A DNA stretch of 64,000 nt from Mucilaginibacter sp. JRF (GCF_015223065.1 NZ_JADFBY010000004.1:1-64000), one strand, 5' to 3'; positions 53,942 through 63,094 are shown, counted from the stretch's first letter. Translations and numbers: made by a program. The notes: generated by a model not told the origin, from the letters alone.

Positions 53942-55456
53942 TTAATAACCTGGGTTTTGCTTTAACTGGGTATTCTGCATATCCTGTAACGGAATTGGCA
54001 GTATATCGCTTGTTCCGGTTTTGTAGCCTTTTGATGCCAGCACGGTTGCAGCCTGGCCAGTGCGCACCAGGTCAAACCAGCGGTGACCTTCGGTAGCCAG
54101 TTCAAAGCGGCGTTCGTTATACACATTTTGCAATGTGGCCGGTACCGGTGTAAGCCCTACCCTTGCACGCACGGCAGTTAGCAACTCCAACGCGCGGGCA
54201 GCGCTGCCACCACCTTGCAGTAATGCCTCGGCTTCCATCAGGTAAGTATCAGCCAGCCTGATCTCGATATAGTTATTCGGGAAGTTTAGCTCGGCAGTAC
54301 CGGTAGGCGCTTTATACTTTTGCAGCGGCGCGTACTTTTGAATAAAATAGCCGGTGTTTTGGTAGCTTGCCTCGTAGCTGGTACCTGTTGCTTTGGTCAA
54401 GCTATCAATGTTTGCAACGGTATAACCATAACGCGGGTCGGTTTTCATGGCGGTGACCAGGCCGGTCATTACCGGGCTAAAGCCCCATCCGCCCCAGTAA
54501 GTTGGGCCATTGTAACCACGCGGACCAACCATTTGCACGTATACGTTCGATTTAAACTGGTTCCAGTTGCTCCAGCTATAGCTTTGCGAACCGGTAAAGT
54601 TCAGCTCGAATATTGATTCGCTGTTAAACTTATTATCCGGACTGAATATCTGGCCAAAGTTGGTTTGCAGCTTATAGCCATAAGTACCTGTGGTACCACC
54701 CGGAGTGGTGCCATTTACCTGCGCTAACTGCGCCGCGGCCTCCGTCCATTTTTTCTCGTACAAAAACACCTTACCTAATAAGGCAATGCCCGCGCCTTTG
54801 GTAACACGGCCGTTCTCAGCGGTTGGTACAGTTACCGGCAGATCAGGGATAGCGGCATTCAGGTCGGCCTCAATTTGCGCGTAAACCGCTTCGGGCGCTA
54901 CTTGTAGTTGGGTATAAACATCCTGCGGCTCTAATGGCTGCACAATAAGCGGAATGTTTTTGAACAAACGTACCAGCCAAAAGTAATAGTAGGCACGTAA
55001 AAATTTAACCTCGGCAATGTAGCGTTTCTTGGTATTGGCATCCAAAAAAGTAGCCGGTTCCATTTTTGAAAGGATGATATTACAACGGCTAACTCCCTTA
55101 AAATTACGCCCCCAGTACTCGCCTTGCGGGCCAACGGCCGGTGTTACGGTATAGTTGTTCCAGGCTTGCCAGGTACTCATATCAGTTGGGCCACCACCAC
55201 CGGCTACACAATCATCAGAGGCGGCATTGAGCGGGCCGAGCGGGCCTGAGTAAGTGTTATTTAAACCACCGGTTTCGGTAACCAGCGGATCGTAAGCGGC
55301 TACTACGCCGGTAAATATTTCCTCGGGTGTGCTATAGTAATTAGCTTCGAGCGTTTGGCCTGCTGGTGTTGTTTCCAGGTACGATTTTTTGCAGGATACA
55401 AACCCGGCCAGTCCCATCAATACCACTGAGCCGCATATAATGTATTTTCTTTTCAT
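53942..55456 (-). CDS. SusD/RagB-type glycan-binding lipoprotein
   Basis: The protein is 504 residues from the ATG at 55456. Lipid cysteine C22 (FVSC) followed by KKSYLETTPAG. SusD-like TPR helices and the C-terminal domain are present: characteristic stretches include AEVKFLRAYYYFWLVRLFKNIPL (about 148-170), RLADTYLMEAEAL and a NERRFELATEGHRWFDLVRTG end. It forms the lid on the SusC transporter and binds glucan oligosaccharides at the cell surface. No SusE/F-type extra binding protein is seen. Confidence 0.94.
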   Translation of the reverse strand: MKRKYIICGSVVLMGLAGFVSCKKSYLETTPAGQTLEANYYSTPEEIFTGVVAAYDPLVTETGGLNNTYSGPLGPLNAASDDCVAGGGGPTDMSTWQAWNNYTVTPAVGPQGEYWGRNFKGVSRCNIILSKMEPATFLDANTKKRYIAEVKFLRAYYYFWLVRLFKNIPLIVQPLEPQDVYTQLQVAPEAVYAQIEADLNAAIPDLPVTVPTAENGRVTKGAGIALLGKVFLYEKKWTEAAAQLAQVNGTTPGGTTGTYGYKLQTNFGQIFSPDNKFNSESIFELNFTGSQSYSWSNWNQFKSNVYVQMVGPRGYNGPTYWGGWGFSPVMTGLVTAMKTDPRYGYTVANIDSLTKATGTSYEASYQNTGYFIQKYAPLQKYKAPTGTAELNFPNNYIEIRLADTYLMEAEALLQGGGSAARALELLTAVRARVGLTPVPATLQNVYNERRFELATEGHRWFDLVRTGQAATVLASKGYKTGTSDILPIPLQDMQNTQLKQNPGY

Positions 55457-55480
55457 GACGATCAATTTTTTAAATTCAGT

Positions 55481-58400
55481 TTATAGTGTAAAATCTAAAC
55501 CAACCATAAAGGTGCGTGCCTGCGGATAGATACCGCGGTCAATACTTCCGGCAATTTCAGGGTCAAAACCATCGTATTTGGTAATGGTAACCAGGTTATT
55601 GCTGCTGATGAAGATGCGCGCCTTTTTAACATCTATTTTGCTTAACACGGCTGTAGGCAGTGTATAACCCAATTGCAAAGTTTTAATGCGGAAGTACGCG
55701 CCGCTTTGCAAATAGAAGTTTGATGGATTTTTGAAGTTATTGTTCGGGTCCAGATCGCTAAGGCGTGGATAGTTGCTGCCTGCGTTTTGAGGAGTCCAGG
55801 CATCAAGCGCCGCGGTTGAATAGTTGGCCGTAGCAATATCTAACCTGCGGTAGCCCTGGAATAATTTATTACCCCAAACACCCTGACCAAATACCATCAT
55901 GTCGAAGTTTTTGTAATTACCGCGCAGGTTGATACCGTAGGTCCATTTTGGCAATTGGCTGCCCAGGAAGGTACGGTCACCTTCGTCTATCACGCCGTTG
56001 CCATTGTTATCAGCCCATTTAAAATCACCGGGTTTTGCATTAGGCTGAATTCTGGTGCCGTTTAAAGTATAGGCATCAATTTCGGCCTGAGATTTAAATG
56101 TACCCAACTCCTGGAAACCGTAGAACGATGCTACCGGCTGTCCGCTTTGAGTACGGAACAATGGGTAGCTTGAGTTTTGGAATGAGCCACCATCAATATA
56201 TGGCCTTGAACCCAGGAAGGTAACCTCATTTTTATTGTAAGAGATATTACCGCTTACGTTGTATTTAAAGTCGCCGCTTTTACCGTTGTAGCCAACTTCT
56301 AACTCAATACCTTTGTTTTCCAGATCGCCGATATTGTCAAAAAACTGACCGTTATAGCCGGCATAACCCGGCAGGTTAAAGCTTTGCAGCATACCCGAGG
56401 TTAGCTTGCGGTAAACATCAACAGTAACGTTGAAATCTTTAAAGATCACCGCGTCGAAACCAATATCAGTGGTTTTGGTTGATTCCCATTTCAGGTTAGG
56501 GTTTTGCGGACCTTGCGGCGAATTACCTATTACCAAACCACCCGGACCAAATACCGCGTTGCTACCACCGGCAACAACCGAGGTATACTGGAAGGTACTT
56601 AATGATAACTCATTACCCACCTCACCGTATGATGCACGCACTTTCAGGAAATCAACAAATGAGTTTTTAGGGAAGAAATCCTCACGTGTGGCAACCCAAC
56701 CAACCTGTGCCGATGGGAAGGTACCATACACATTGTTTGAACCGAATTTAGATGAACCATCGCGACGGATAATACCGGTGAACAGGTACTTCTCATCAAA
56801 GCTATAATTCACACGACCAAATATTGAAGTCACACGGTAAGGTTGAGCTTCGTAAGATGACGCTATACGGTTTTCGTTAGGTAAAGCATAGTTGAATGAT
56901 ACTTTACGGTAATCATCAACCGGCAGGTTGTTGTACGTACCGCTCAGGCCAACTTCGCTTTGCTCCTGCGCGCTGGTACCTAACAATACTGTGAAATCGT
57001 GCTTGCTTATCTGGCGGTTGTATGATATGGTGTTATCCCAGTTCCAGGTAAGGTTACGGTTGCTACCTCTTGACGCGCTGCGGTTAGTGGTATTATTATT
57101 TTGAGTAGTTAAGTAATACAGCGGAGTGTATGACTGGCTGCCCCAAAATGCTTGCTTACCGTTAATTTGAGTTTTTAAACGCAGGCCTTTAATCGGTTGT
57201 ATCTCTACAAAAGCGTTACCCAATAAGTTGTGCGACCAGCCGTAGTTGCCGCGTTGTGTTTCAAGATACGCCAACGGATTACTCATTTCCTGGCCAACGT
57301 ATTTTGATATAGCATACGGGCGACCTTGTGCATCCTTAACAACCGGTTTATCGGTATAAGGAGTACCATTCAGATCTTCCTGAGCGGCTAATATCGGTGT
57401 GATCGGGTCAAGGTTCAATGATGAACTTAGCGGACCGCCAAACTCGTTGTTAGTGCTAAAGTTACTTTGGTTACGGGTGTAAGTGTAAGCAAAGTTTTGG
57501 CCTACGCTAAGCCATTTTTTAGGCTGAAAGCTGGTATTGGCGGTAAAGTTGTATTTCTTAAAGTTCGATATATCCGACAATACGATACCCTGCTGATTGA
57601 GATAACCGAATGATACATAGTATTTGCTGGCATCGGTACCACCCTGTACCATCAGGTTATGGTTTTGGATGGCAGCGCTCTCGCCAAAAATAACATCCTG
57701 CCAGTTGGTGCCTGTGCCGTATTGGCCGGGGTTAGCGAATGGCGCAGTGCCACCATCATTAGTTACCGCCTGGTTGCGCAGCGTAGCGTATTGTGTAGCG
57801 TTAACCACATCAAATTGTTTCGTGGCTTTTTGCGTGCCGTAATAACCATTGTATGATAGGGTTGGCGCGCCCGATTTACCTTTTTTGGTGGTAACCAGCA
57901 CAACACCGTTTGATGAACGCGAACCATAAATAGCCGCCGATGCATCCTTCAAAACCTCGATTGATTCGATATCATTAGGGTTAAGGTTTTCGAGGCCACC
58001 GTTCAGGCTCACCACCCCATCTATCACATATAACGGATCGGTATTGTTGATAGAGGTGATACCACGCACACGGATGATAGGTGCCGCGTTTGGCGCGCCC
58101 GAACCGGCTACCACCGTAACACCTGATGTACGGCCTTGCAAAGCCTGATCAAAACGGGTTACCTGCTGGTTTTCCAGGTCGCTTGCTTTCACGCGCGAAA
58201 TTGAACCGGTAACCACGCTCTTTTTTTGCGTGCCGTAACCTACTACCACCACCTCGTTAAGGCTTTTTACGCCCTCGGTCATGGTAACGTTGATGCTGCT
58301 GCGGCCAGATACGGCTAATTCCTGCGTATCATAACCAATGTACGATAATACCAGCGTGGCGTTTGATGGCGCGTTCAGGGTATAGTTACCGCCCACATCT

Positions 58401-58561
58401 GTTAAGGTACCGGTTTGTGTACCCTTAACCGTTACCGATACACCGGGCAACGGCTGTGAATTTTGGTCGACCACTTTGCCTTTAACGGTAATGTTTTGGG
58501 CCATGGCTGTAGTAATTCCTGCTACAAGCAGAAACAGTAAAAAAGTAAGTTTTTTTCTCAT
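55481..58561 (-). CDS. SusC/RagA-type TonB-linked outer-membrane transporter
   Basis: The protein is 1026 residues with a signal peptide (1-21, ending AMAQ). CarboxypepD_reg-like domain (about 24-98), the SusC signature LNEVVVVGYGTQKK (101-114), plug (about 115-230, VTGSISRVKASDLE to VLVTTKKGKSG) and a long barrel ending SLDFTL-type. It imports oligosaccharides captured by SusD. First gene of the locus; its promoter (58760-58792) matches the consensus well and an inverted repeat sits upstream. Confidence 0.97.
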   Translation of the reverse strand: MRKKLTFLLFLLVAGITTAMAQNITVKGKVVDQNSQPLPGVSVTVKGTQTGTLTDVGGNYTLNAPSNATLVLSYIGYDTQELAVSGRSSINVTMTEGVKSLNEVVVVGYGTQKKSVVTGSISRVKASDLENQQVTRFDQALQGRTSGVTVVAGSGAPNAAPIIRVRGITSINNTDPLYVIDGVVSLNGGLENLNPNDIESIEVLKDASAAIYGSRSSNGVVLVTTKKGKSGAPTLSYNGYYGTQKATKQFDVVNATQYATLRNQAVTNDGGTAPFANPGQYGTGTNWQDVIFGESAAIQNHNLMVQGGTDASKYYVSFGYLNQQGIVLSDISNFKKYNFTANTSFQPKKWLSVGQNFAYTYTRNQSNFSTNNEFGGPLSSSLNLDPITPILAAQEDLNGTPYTDKPVVKDAQGRPYAISKYVGQEMSNPLAYLETQRGNYGWSHNLLGNAFVEIQPIKGLRLKTQINGKQAFWGSQSYTPLYYLTTQNNNTTNRSASRGSNRNLTWNWDNTISYNRQISKHDFTVLLGTSAQEQSEVGLSGTYNNLPVDDYRKVSFNYALPNENRIASSYEAQPYRVTSIFGRVNYSFDEKYLFTGIIRRDGSSKFGSNNVYGTFPSAQVGWVATREDFFPKNSFVDFLKVRASYGEVGNELSLSTFQYTSVVAGGSNAVFGPGGLVIGNSPQGPQNPNLKWESTKTTDIGFDAVIFKDFNVTVDVYRKLTSGMLQSFNLPGYAGYNGQFFDNIGDLENKGIELEVGYNGKSGDFKYNVSGNISYNKNEVTFLGSRPYIDGGSFQNSSYPLFRTQSGQPVASFYGFQELGTFKSQAEIDAYTLNGTRIQPNAKPGDFKWADNNGNGVIDEGDRTFLGSQLPKWTYGINLRGNYKNFDMMVFGQGVWGNKLFQGYRRLDIATANYSTAALDAWTPQNAGSNYPRLSDLDPNNNFKNPSNFYLQSGAYFRIKTLQLGYTLPTAVLSKIDVKKARIFISSNNLVTITKYDGFDPEIAGSIDRGIYPQARTFMVGLDFTL

Positions 58562-58759
58562 GGATAATTAGTTAATAATTGTTGGATGTTGGAAATAGGT
58601 AAGCATCAATTGGCGGGATGCTTTTTCAATAACAACCGCCCATCAGCCATAGGCAAGCCATTGGTACAATTCTCTGCACATAAGTTTTATTGGTTTATAA
58701 GAGTTAAATGGTTAGCAAGCGGCCCTATAATTGGTCAAAGATGGAACCGCTTAACAGCT

Positions 58760-58792
58760 CAAATTTATCAAAGTAAAAAAGTAAAAAGCAAA
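58760..58792 (-). promoter_or_regulatory. Consensus promoter of the glucan locus (susC)
   Basis: On the minus strand -33 TTTG (58792-58789), a 21-base gap and -7 TAAATTTG (58767-58760) match the Bacteroidota consensus exactly. The leader to the susC ATG is about 190 bases and shows no obvious riboswitch. This is the best promoter in the window. Apart from this and the inverted repeat, the 58562-59059 gap holds nothing I can support. Confidence 0.65.
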
Positions 58793-58801
58793 TAAATTTT
58801 T

Positions 58802-58830
58802 CATAAATAACTGATTTTTAGTTATTTATG
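58802..58830. promoter_or_regulatory. Perfect 11-7-11 inverted repeat upstream of the susC promoter, candidate operator
   Basis: CATAAATAACT (58802-58812) and AGTTATTTATG (58820-58830) are perfect inverted copies with a 7-base spacer. The repeat ends 9 bases upstream of the -33 box, an ideal place for an activator. Candidate ligand: the locus's own 7TM receptor with helix-turn-helix (inference). Confidence 0.5.
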
Positions 58831-59059
58831 TTGATTTTGAAACGCTTTAATAACAAGTGATAATTAGGTTATGTATGCTTATTATCAGCCACAAACGTTT
58901 TTTAATACGTTATAACCACAAAATTTTGATACGCTTTGTTCCAGTATCAAATTCGTGAGGTTTTTAGAGCAAAAAATAGCCGTTTTGAGCAGTTTTTGAT
59001 GTAATGTTTTTTTGACACTTATTGCGTTTTCAGCCCAAAAACGCACATTTAGTGTTAAA

Positions 59060-59806
59060 TTATTTAAAGTACTTTTCGAGTGTGAGGCCGTAAGTAAATA
59101 GTAAATTTTCGCTGTTTGTACGGTTTTGGCGATTATAGTTCAGCGCTGTGGTTAGGGCCAGCCATTTATTCAGTTTGAATGATAATGAGTTAGTCGATCG
59201 CACTATATAATCATCGCCCTTGTTTAATGAGCTTTGCAAAAAAGTGCTGCTCTCCAACACCACAAAACCTTTAATGTTAAATCTGAATGCCAGCCTTAAC
59301 GAGTTACGAAAGGTGTGATAATCCTCGCGCGTGGTACCGTTCAGCATCAGGTCGCTTTTATCATACAGTATACCATCACTTATGTTCAGCCATGAGTCAG
59401 GTTTGTCGATCAGGTTATATGCTATGCCCAAGCCGGTGAGTAATTGGTTATTTATCTTAAGTGAATAACTTGTGTTATAATTAGCCAATCCCCAGTAAAA
59501 AAAGTGCGGAAAGGTTTTGTACAAGTTGAAATCGAACATGGTTGAAAAATCGTTATTGGTCAGCTCATCCTGCTGGCGGCCGTATATCCAGGTATTGGTA
59601 AAGTTGAGGGAAACATCCTTCTTTTTAATGCCGAACCGTGCACCGTTATTTAACAGGTACGCGGTACCATCGGCTGTTTTATTGATGGAGCCTGATGAGG
59701 TATAATTTCACCTATAGTGGGTACTATCTGAAAACTGAGCATAAGCATTACCTACCATTAACGCCAATATAAACACAAAACATAGTGTGAGCCTTTTTAT
59801 ACGCAT
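59060..59806 (-). pseudogene. DUF481-type outer-membrane protein gene interrupted by one TGA
   Basis: The reading frame starts at ATG 59806 with a signal peptide (residues 1-24, ending AYAQ), runs to codon 33 (TGA at 59710-59708), and then continues without further stops to 59060, giving 248 codons in all. After the stop, residues NYTSSGSINKTADGTAYLLNN and the rest form a barrel-like protein of the DUF481 type ending YGLTLEKYFK. Re-initiation at a later ATG (59539) would give only 159 residues without signal. One G-to-A change of a TGG Trp codon would explain it. A recent inactivation, or a sequence error, is the likely cause. Confidence 0.75.
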
Positions 59807-59902
59807 AGCTGTTTAAAACACAATCGGCACGTAAAAAAGGTTTGCAACAAACAAGGCGAACCGTTTTATAATGCGCCTTGTTTACTATATATGGATAGCT
59901 GA

Positions 59903-60748
59903 TTATGCCGATAATTGCTCAAACTCCTCATCGGTCAGCTCAATATTGGCCGCCTGTAAGTTCTCGGTGAGGTGGCCTGTTGATTTGGTGCCCGGTATCA
60001 GCAGAATATTATCAGCACGTTTAAGCAACCAGGCCAGCGCTACCTGGGCGGTGGTGGCATTGTGTGCCGCGGCTATTTTTTCTATCTTATTAGCCAGCGA
60101 ATCAGGCCCCGAAGCCAGCGGGAACCAGGGGATGAATGCCAGATTATTTTGCGTGGTATAATCCAGCACAGCCTCCCATTTGCGTTCGCCCAGGTTGTAC
60201 AGGTTTTGTACCGATACTATTGGCAATATTTTTTGTACCTGCTCTATTTCGGCAATGCCAACTTCCGACAGGCCTACGCGTTTTATTTTACCTGCCTTTA
60301 CCGCGTCAACAACCGGGGCCAGGGTATCTTCAACCGGCACTTTCGGGTCAATACGGTGTAGTTGCCAAAGGTCAATAGTATCAAGCTTAAGGCGCTTAAG
60401 GCTGCCTTCAATATTTTCGGCAATAAATTCGGGTTTACCATTGGGCACCCAATTGTTGGGCCCCGGGCGGTTAAAGCCGCCCTTGGTAGCTACTACAAGC
60501 CCTTGCTTGTACGGATGCAGGGCATCAGCTATCAGGCTTTCGTTAAAATGCGGGCCGTAAGCATCGGCCGTATCAATAAAGTTTACACCTTGCTCAACAG
60601 CGGCTTGCAGCACTTTTATGGCATTATCCCTGTCGGCAACTTCGCCAAAAACGCCATCGCCGGTAAGCTGCATGGCACCATAGCCCAAACGGTTAATTTG
60701 CAGATCGCCCCCTAAATTATAAGTGAGGCTTGTTTTTACTTCTGTCAT
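59903..60748 (-). CDS. Aldo/keto reductase
   Basis: The protein is 281 residues. The catalytic tetrad is D59, Y64 (FIDTADAYGPH), K89 (VVATKGG) and H131 (LWQLHRID). The NADPH-binding end is LIPGTKSTGHLTENLQA. Such enzymes reduce aldehydes or ketones with NADPH; the substrate is open. It follows the broken DUF481-type gene on the same strand and appears to be transcribed alone. Confidence 0.92.
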   Translation of the reverse strand: MTEVKTSLTYNLGGDLQINRLGYGAMQLTGDGVFGEVADRDNAIKVLQAAVEQGVNFIDTADAYGPHFNESLIADALHPYKQGLVVATKGGFNRPGPNNWVPNGKPEFIAENIEGSLKRLKLDTIDLWQLHRIDPKVPVEDTLAPVVDAVKAGKIKRVGLSEVGIAEIEQVQKILPIVSVQNLYNLGERKWEAVLDYTTQNNLAFIPWFPLASGPDSLANKIEKIAAAHNATTAQVALAWLLKRADNILLIPGTKSTGHLTENLQAANIELTDEEFEQLSA

Positions 60749-60918
60749 GTTTTTTTGATTTAAATTGATATGATAGGCAGATACCTGTCAGCATCATTTA
60801 TCATACCAACAAACACTGAAATTTAGCCCGTACATGTATTTGATACTGGTATGACCGAAGTTTGTGCATGTTTACATTTTATCGATCTTACCCAAAACGC
60901 TTTGCCAATCAATTATGT

Positions 60919-60926
60919 TAGTTTTG
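60919..60926 (+). promoter_or_regulatory. -7 box for the DAC-like gene
   Basis: TAGTTTTG fits TAnnTTTG, 36 bases before the ATG at 60963. Because it would lie inside the longer frames beginning at 60864 or 60915, it supports the start at 60963. Confidence 0.4.
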
Positions 60927-60962
60927 CATAATATAAACACACCGAACCACCGTTTTTTGGCT

Positions 60963-62105
60963 ATGCTTTCAGAACCAACATATCTTGCCGCGCGTATGGT
61001 GGCCCCAACTATTGAGGCTCACTTTGATAAACACATTCAGGCTGCCAAACTTACAGGCGAGCTTAATGTGGCCAATAACCCCGGCAGCCATATTATTGAG
61101 GCCGTTATTGATATAGCCTTTTGGGCAAGCCTGCGCCGAGAGGAAGGCCGTCCGCCAAAAATATCACTGGCCTTGCTGCACCCTAAACAGTGCGATCAGC
61201 CCCTGAGCTTTGGCGAGCCGCTGCGCCTAACCCCGCAAACATTAATAAAACTTGCCCCCGCGGTTGAGCAGCCCGGCATACACCTGGGCGTTTGGTTTGA
61301 TGATGACAGCCTGTATATATGGGGCACTACCCACGTAATACCCGGTATTTGTTTTGTACTTGAGGTTGCCGAGCCGGGCCTACTGGTAATAAAGCACAAG
61401 CGTATTGATGGCTTTGGCAAGTTTGTTAACGTGGCCGTGTTAAAAGGCGACGATGTAAAGATGATAGACGAAGAAAGCTCGGGCCTTAATGGCTGCCCGC
61501 AGTTGCTTAAATCGCTGTTAGGTTTGCCCCTGCCCTACCGTACCGGTAAAAGCGTTAATATACTGGTGCAGTTGGCAGCGGTGATGCGCTTGCATGGCAG
61601 GGGTGGTATTGTGCTGGTGGTACCTCCTAACTCTGAGCAATGGCGCGACTCAATCGTTCAGCCGGTTACCTATCCGGTTAACCCGGCCTATACAGTGATT
61701 AGTAACCTGATGCAGCGCGAGGAAGAAGATGGCGACACCTTGGAATGGCAGGAGGCTGTTTTACAGGCTGTACAACTTATTGGTGGCTTTACTTCGGTTG
61801 ATGGGGCAACAATCATCACCCAGGATCATGAATTGCTGGCCTTTGGTGCCAAGATATCCCGATCGGAGAATAGCCTGCCTATAGAGCAGATCATTTTTAG
61901 CGAACCGGTGGTTGATGGTCGCGCCGAACGCCGACACCCTACACAAACCGGTGGAACAAGGCATTTATCGGCAGCGCAGTTTGTGTATGATCAGCATGAT
62001 GCTATTGCCTTGGTAGCCTCGCAGGACGGGCATTTTACGATCTTCTCCTGGTCTGACGATCTGAACCTGGTGCATGCCCACCGCATTGATATCCTGTTAT
62101 TATAA
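60963..62105 (+). CDS. DAC-like putative sensor protein (DACNV type)
   Basis: The protein is 380 residues from the ATG at 60963. The C-terminal region contains GFTSVDGATIITQDHELLAFG, then GGTRHLSAAQFVYDQHDAIALVASQDG, which parallels the DGA and RHR-containing loops of diadenylate cyclase (DAC/DisA_N) domains. The N-terminal 230 residues resemble the conserved region of proteins labelled putative sensor domain DACNV. It may bind, rather than make, a nucleotide; the RHR motif here reads RHL. A 76-residue gene follows 23 bases downstream. Confidence 0.7.
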   Translation: MLSEPTYLAARMVAPTIEAHFDKHIQAAKLTGELNVANNPGSHIIEAVIDIAFWASLRREEGRPPKISLALLHPKQCDQPLSFGEPLRLTPQTLIKLAPAVEQPGIHLGVWFDDDSLYIWGTTHVIPGICFVLEVAEPGLLVIKHKRIDGFGKFVNVAVLKGDDVKMIDEESSGLNGCPQLLKSLLGLPLPYRTGKSVNILVQLAAVMRLHGRGGIVLVVPPNSEQWRDSIVQPVTYPVNPAYTVISNLMQREEEDGDTLEWQEAVLQAVQLIGGFTSVDGATIITQDHELLAFGAKISRSENSLPIEQIIFSEPVVDGRAERRHPTQTGGTRHLSAAQFVYDQHDAIALVASQDGHFTIFSWSDDLNLVHAHRIDILLL

Positions 62106-62115
62106 TTAACTGTAC

Positions 62116-62123
62116 TATATTTG
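62116..62123 (+). promoter_or_regulatory. -7 box directly before the 62129 gene
   Basis: TATATTTG fits TAnnTTTG with only 5 bases before the ATG at 62129. It lies just after the stop of the DAC-like gene and would give a leaderless transcript for the small gene. Confidence 0.45.
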
Positions 62124-62128
62124 CCCTG

Positions 62129-62359
62129 ATGACAAAAGATCCGTTAAGTGCTTCGCTGTTTGAGATGCGTTTGGAAGAGATACACCGCGAGCACCCCTGG
62201 CTTAAGTACGATATTTCGCAGGCTGATTTTGTGGCGTTATTCTTCCCTTTAAACTACAAGAACGGCGTACCCATCAGGCCTGATCAGCCGCCAACATTCC
62301 CGCTGGAAAGGAATATTTATCTATCTGTATTAGTAGCCTTTAAGCAATCATTTAACTGA
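62129..62359 (+). CDS. Small protein following the DAC-like gene (76 aa)
   Basis: The protein is 76 residues, soluble, with an EMRLEEIHREHPWLKYDISQ helix and an aromatic, proline-rich C-terminal half (FFPLNYKNGVPIRPDQPPTF). No family recognised. It either shares the DAC-like gene's transcript or uses its own -7 box. It may be a partner of that protein. It is convergent with the YceH-type gene, 3 bases apart. Confidence 0.6.
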   Translation: MTKDPLSASLFEMRLEEIHREHPWLKYDISQADFVALFFPLNYKNGVPIRPDQPPTFPLERNIYLSVLVAFKQSFN

Positions 62360-62362
62360 TGC

Positions 62363-63022
62363 TTAGCCCATCAGCTCTTTCATCAGCTTATTAAAATTTT
62401 CTTTTAGTTCAGCCAGTTCTTGCTCCAAAGTAGCAACACGGGCTTCTAAAGCGCCTGATGATGATGTACGTGCTGACGATACTTCGGCATCCTCATAAGC
62501 ATTCACATCGATCTCGCCACCTAATAAATGAGCGTAACGTACTTCTTTTTGTCCGGCACGTTTAGGGAGTTGCTGTAGGTAGATGGTATCGCCTGATGAT
62601 AGCTTATCCAGTATCTCCTGTACTTCCTCTAACGATTCAAACTCATACATCCGGCCCGAGTTGGTATTGATCTCGCCGGGCGTTTGCGGGCCACGCAAAA
62701 TAAGCAAACCTATTACCACCACCTCGGCAGGCACCAATGGATAGATCACCGCGAAGTTATGCTTGTACTTGGTAGCACGGCTTGAACCACCAACAACTGT
62801 TGATATCAGGGTACGTTTCTTTAATGAATCCAGCGCGGCTATTACGGTTTCCTCATCATACTCAACCACCGGTTTACGGGCTGTTTTTTGGTTACAAGCC
62901 GTGGTAAGACTATTCAGCGTTAGCGGATAATACTCGGGCGTTGTGCGCGATTTTTCTATCAGCGCGCCTAACACACGCAGTTCGGTATCAGTTAATACGG
63001 GTAATGTTTGCGGTTGCTCCAT
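62363..63022 (-). CDS. YceH family protein (DUF480)
   Basis: The 219-residue protein has two winged-helix domains: TDTELRVLGALIEKSRTTPEYYPLTLNSLTTACNQKTARKPV (about 10-52) and AEVVVIGLLILRGPQTPGEI (about 99-118), the pattern of the YceH family. The C-terminal 35 residues form a coiled coil (ALEARVATLEQELAELKENF). The role is unknown in general but the fold predicts DNA binding. A TATATTTG -7 box ends 4 bases before the ATG. Confidence 0.9.
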   Translation of the reverse strand: MEQPQTLPVLTDTELRVLGALIEKSRTTPEYYPLTLNSLTTACNQKTARKPVVEYDEETVIAALDSLKKRTLISTVVGGSSRATKYKHNFAVIYPLVPAEVVVIGLLILRGPQTPGEINTNSGRMYEFESLEEVQEILDKLSSGDTIYLQQLPKRAGQKEVRYAHLLGGEIDVNAYEDAEVSSARTSSSGALEARVATLEQELAELKENFNKLMKELMG

Positions 63023-63026
63023 GCCT

Positions 63027-63034
63027 CAAATATA
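63027..63034 (-). promoter_or_regulatory. -7 box directly before the YceH-type gene
   Basis: Minus-strand TATATTTG fits TAnnTTTG with only 4 bases before the ATG at 63022, predicting a leaderless transcript. Confidence 0.5.
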
Positions 63035-63059
63035 GTAAAGGCAGGCAAAGTGTATAAAT

Positions 63060-63094
63060 AAAAAACCCGGCCGCTTAGTGCAAAAGAGCCGGGT
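63060..63094 (-). terminator. Terminator of the protease gene
   Basis: Minus strand: ACCCGGC pairs with GCCGGGT (63088-63094 with 63065-63071) and is followed by a T run (63065-63060). It lies about 31 bases after the protease stop at 63125. Confidence 0.65.
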
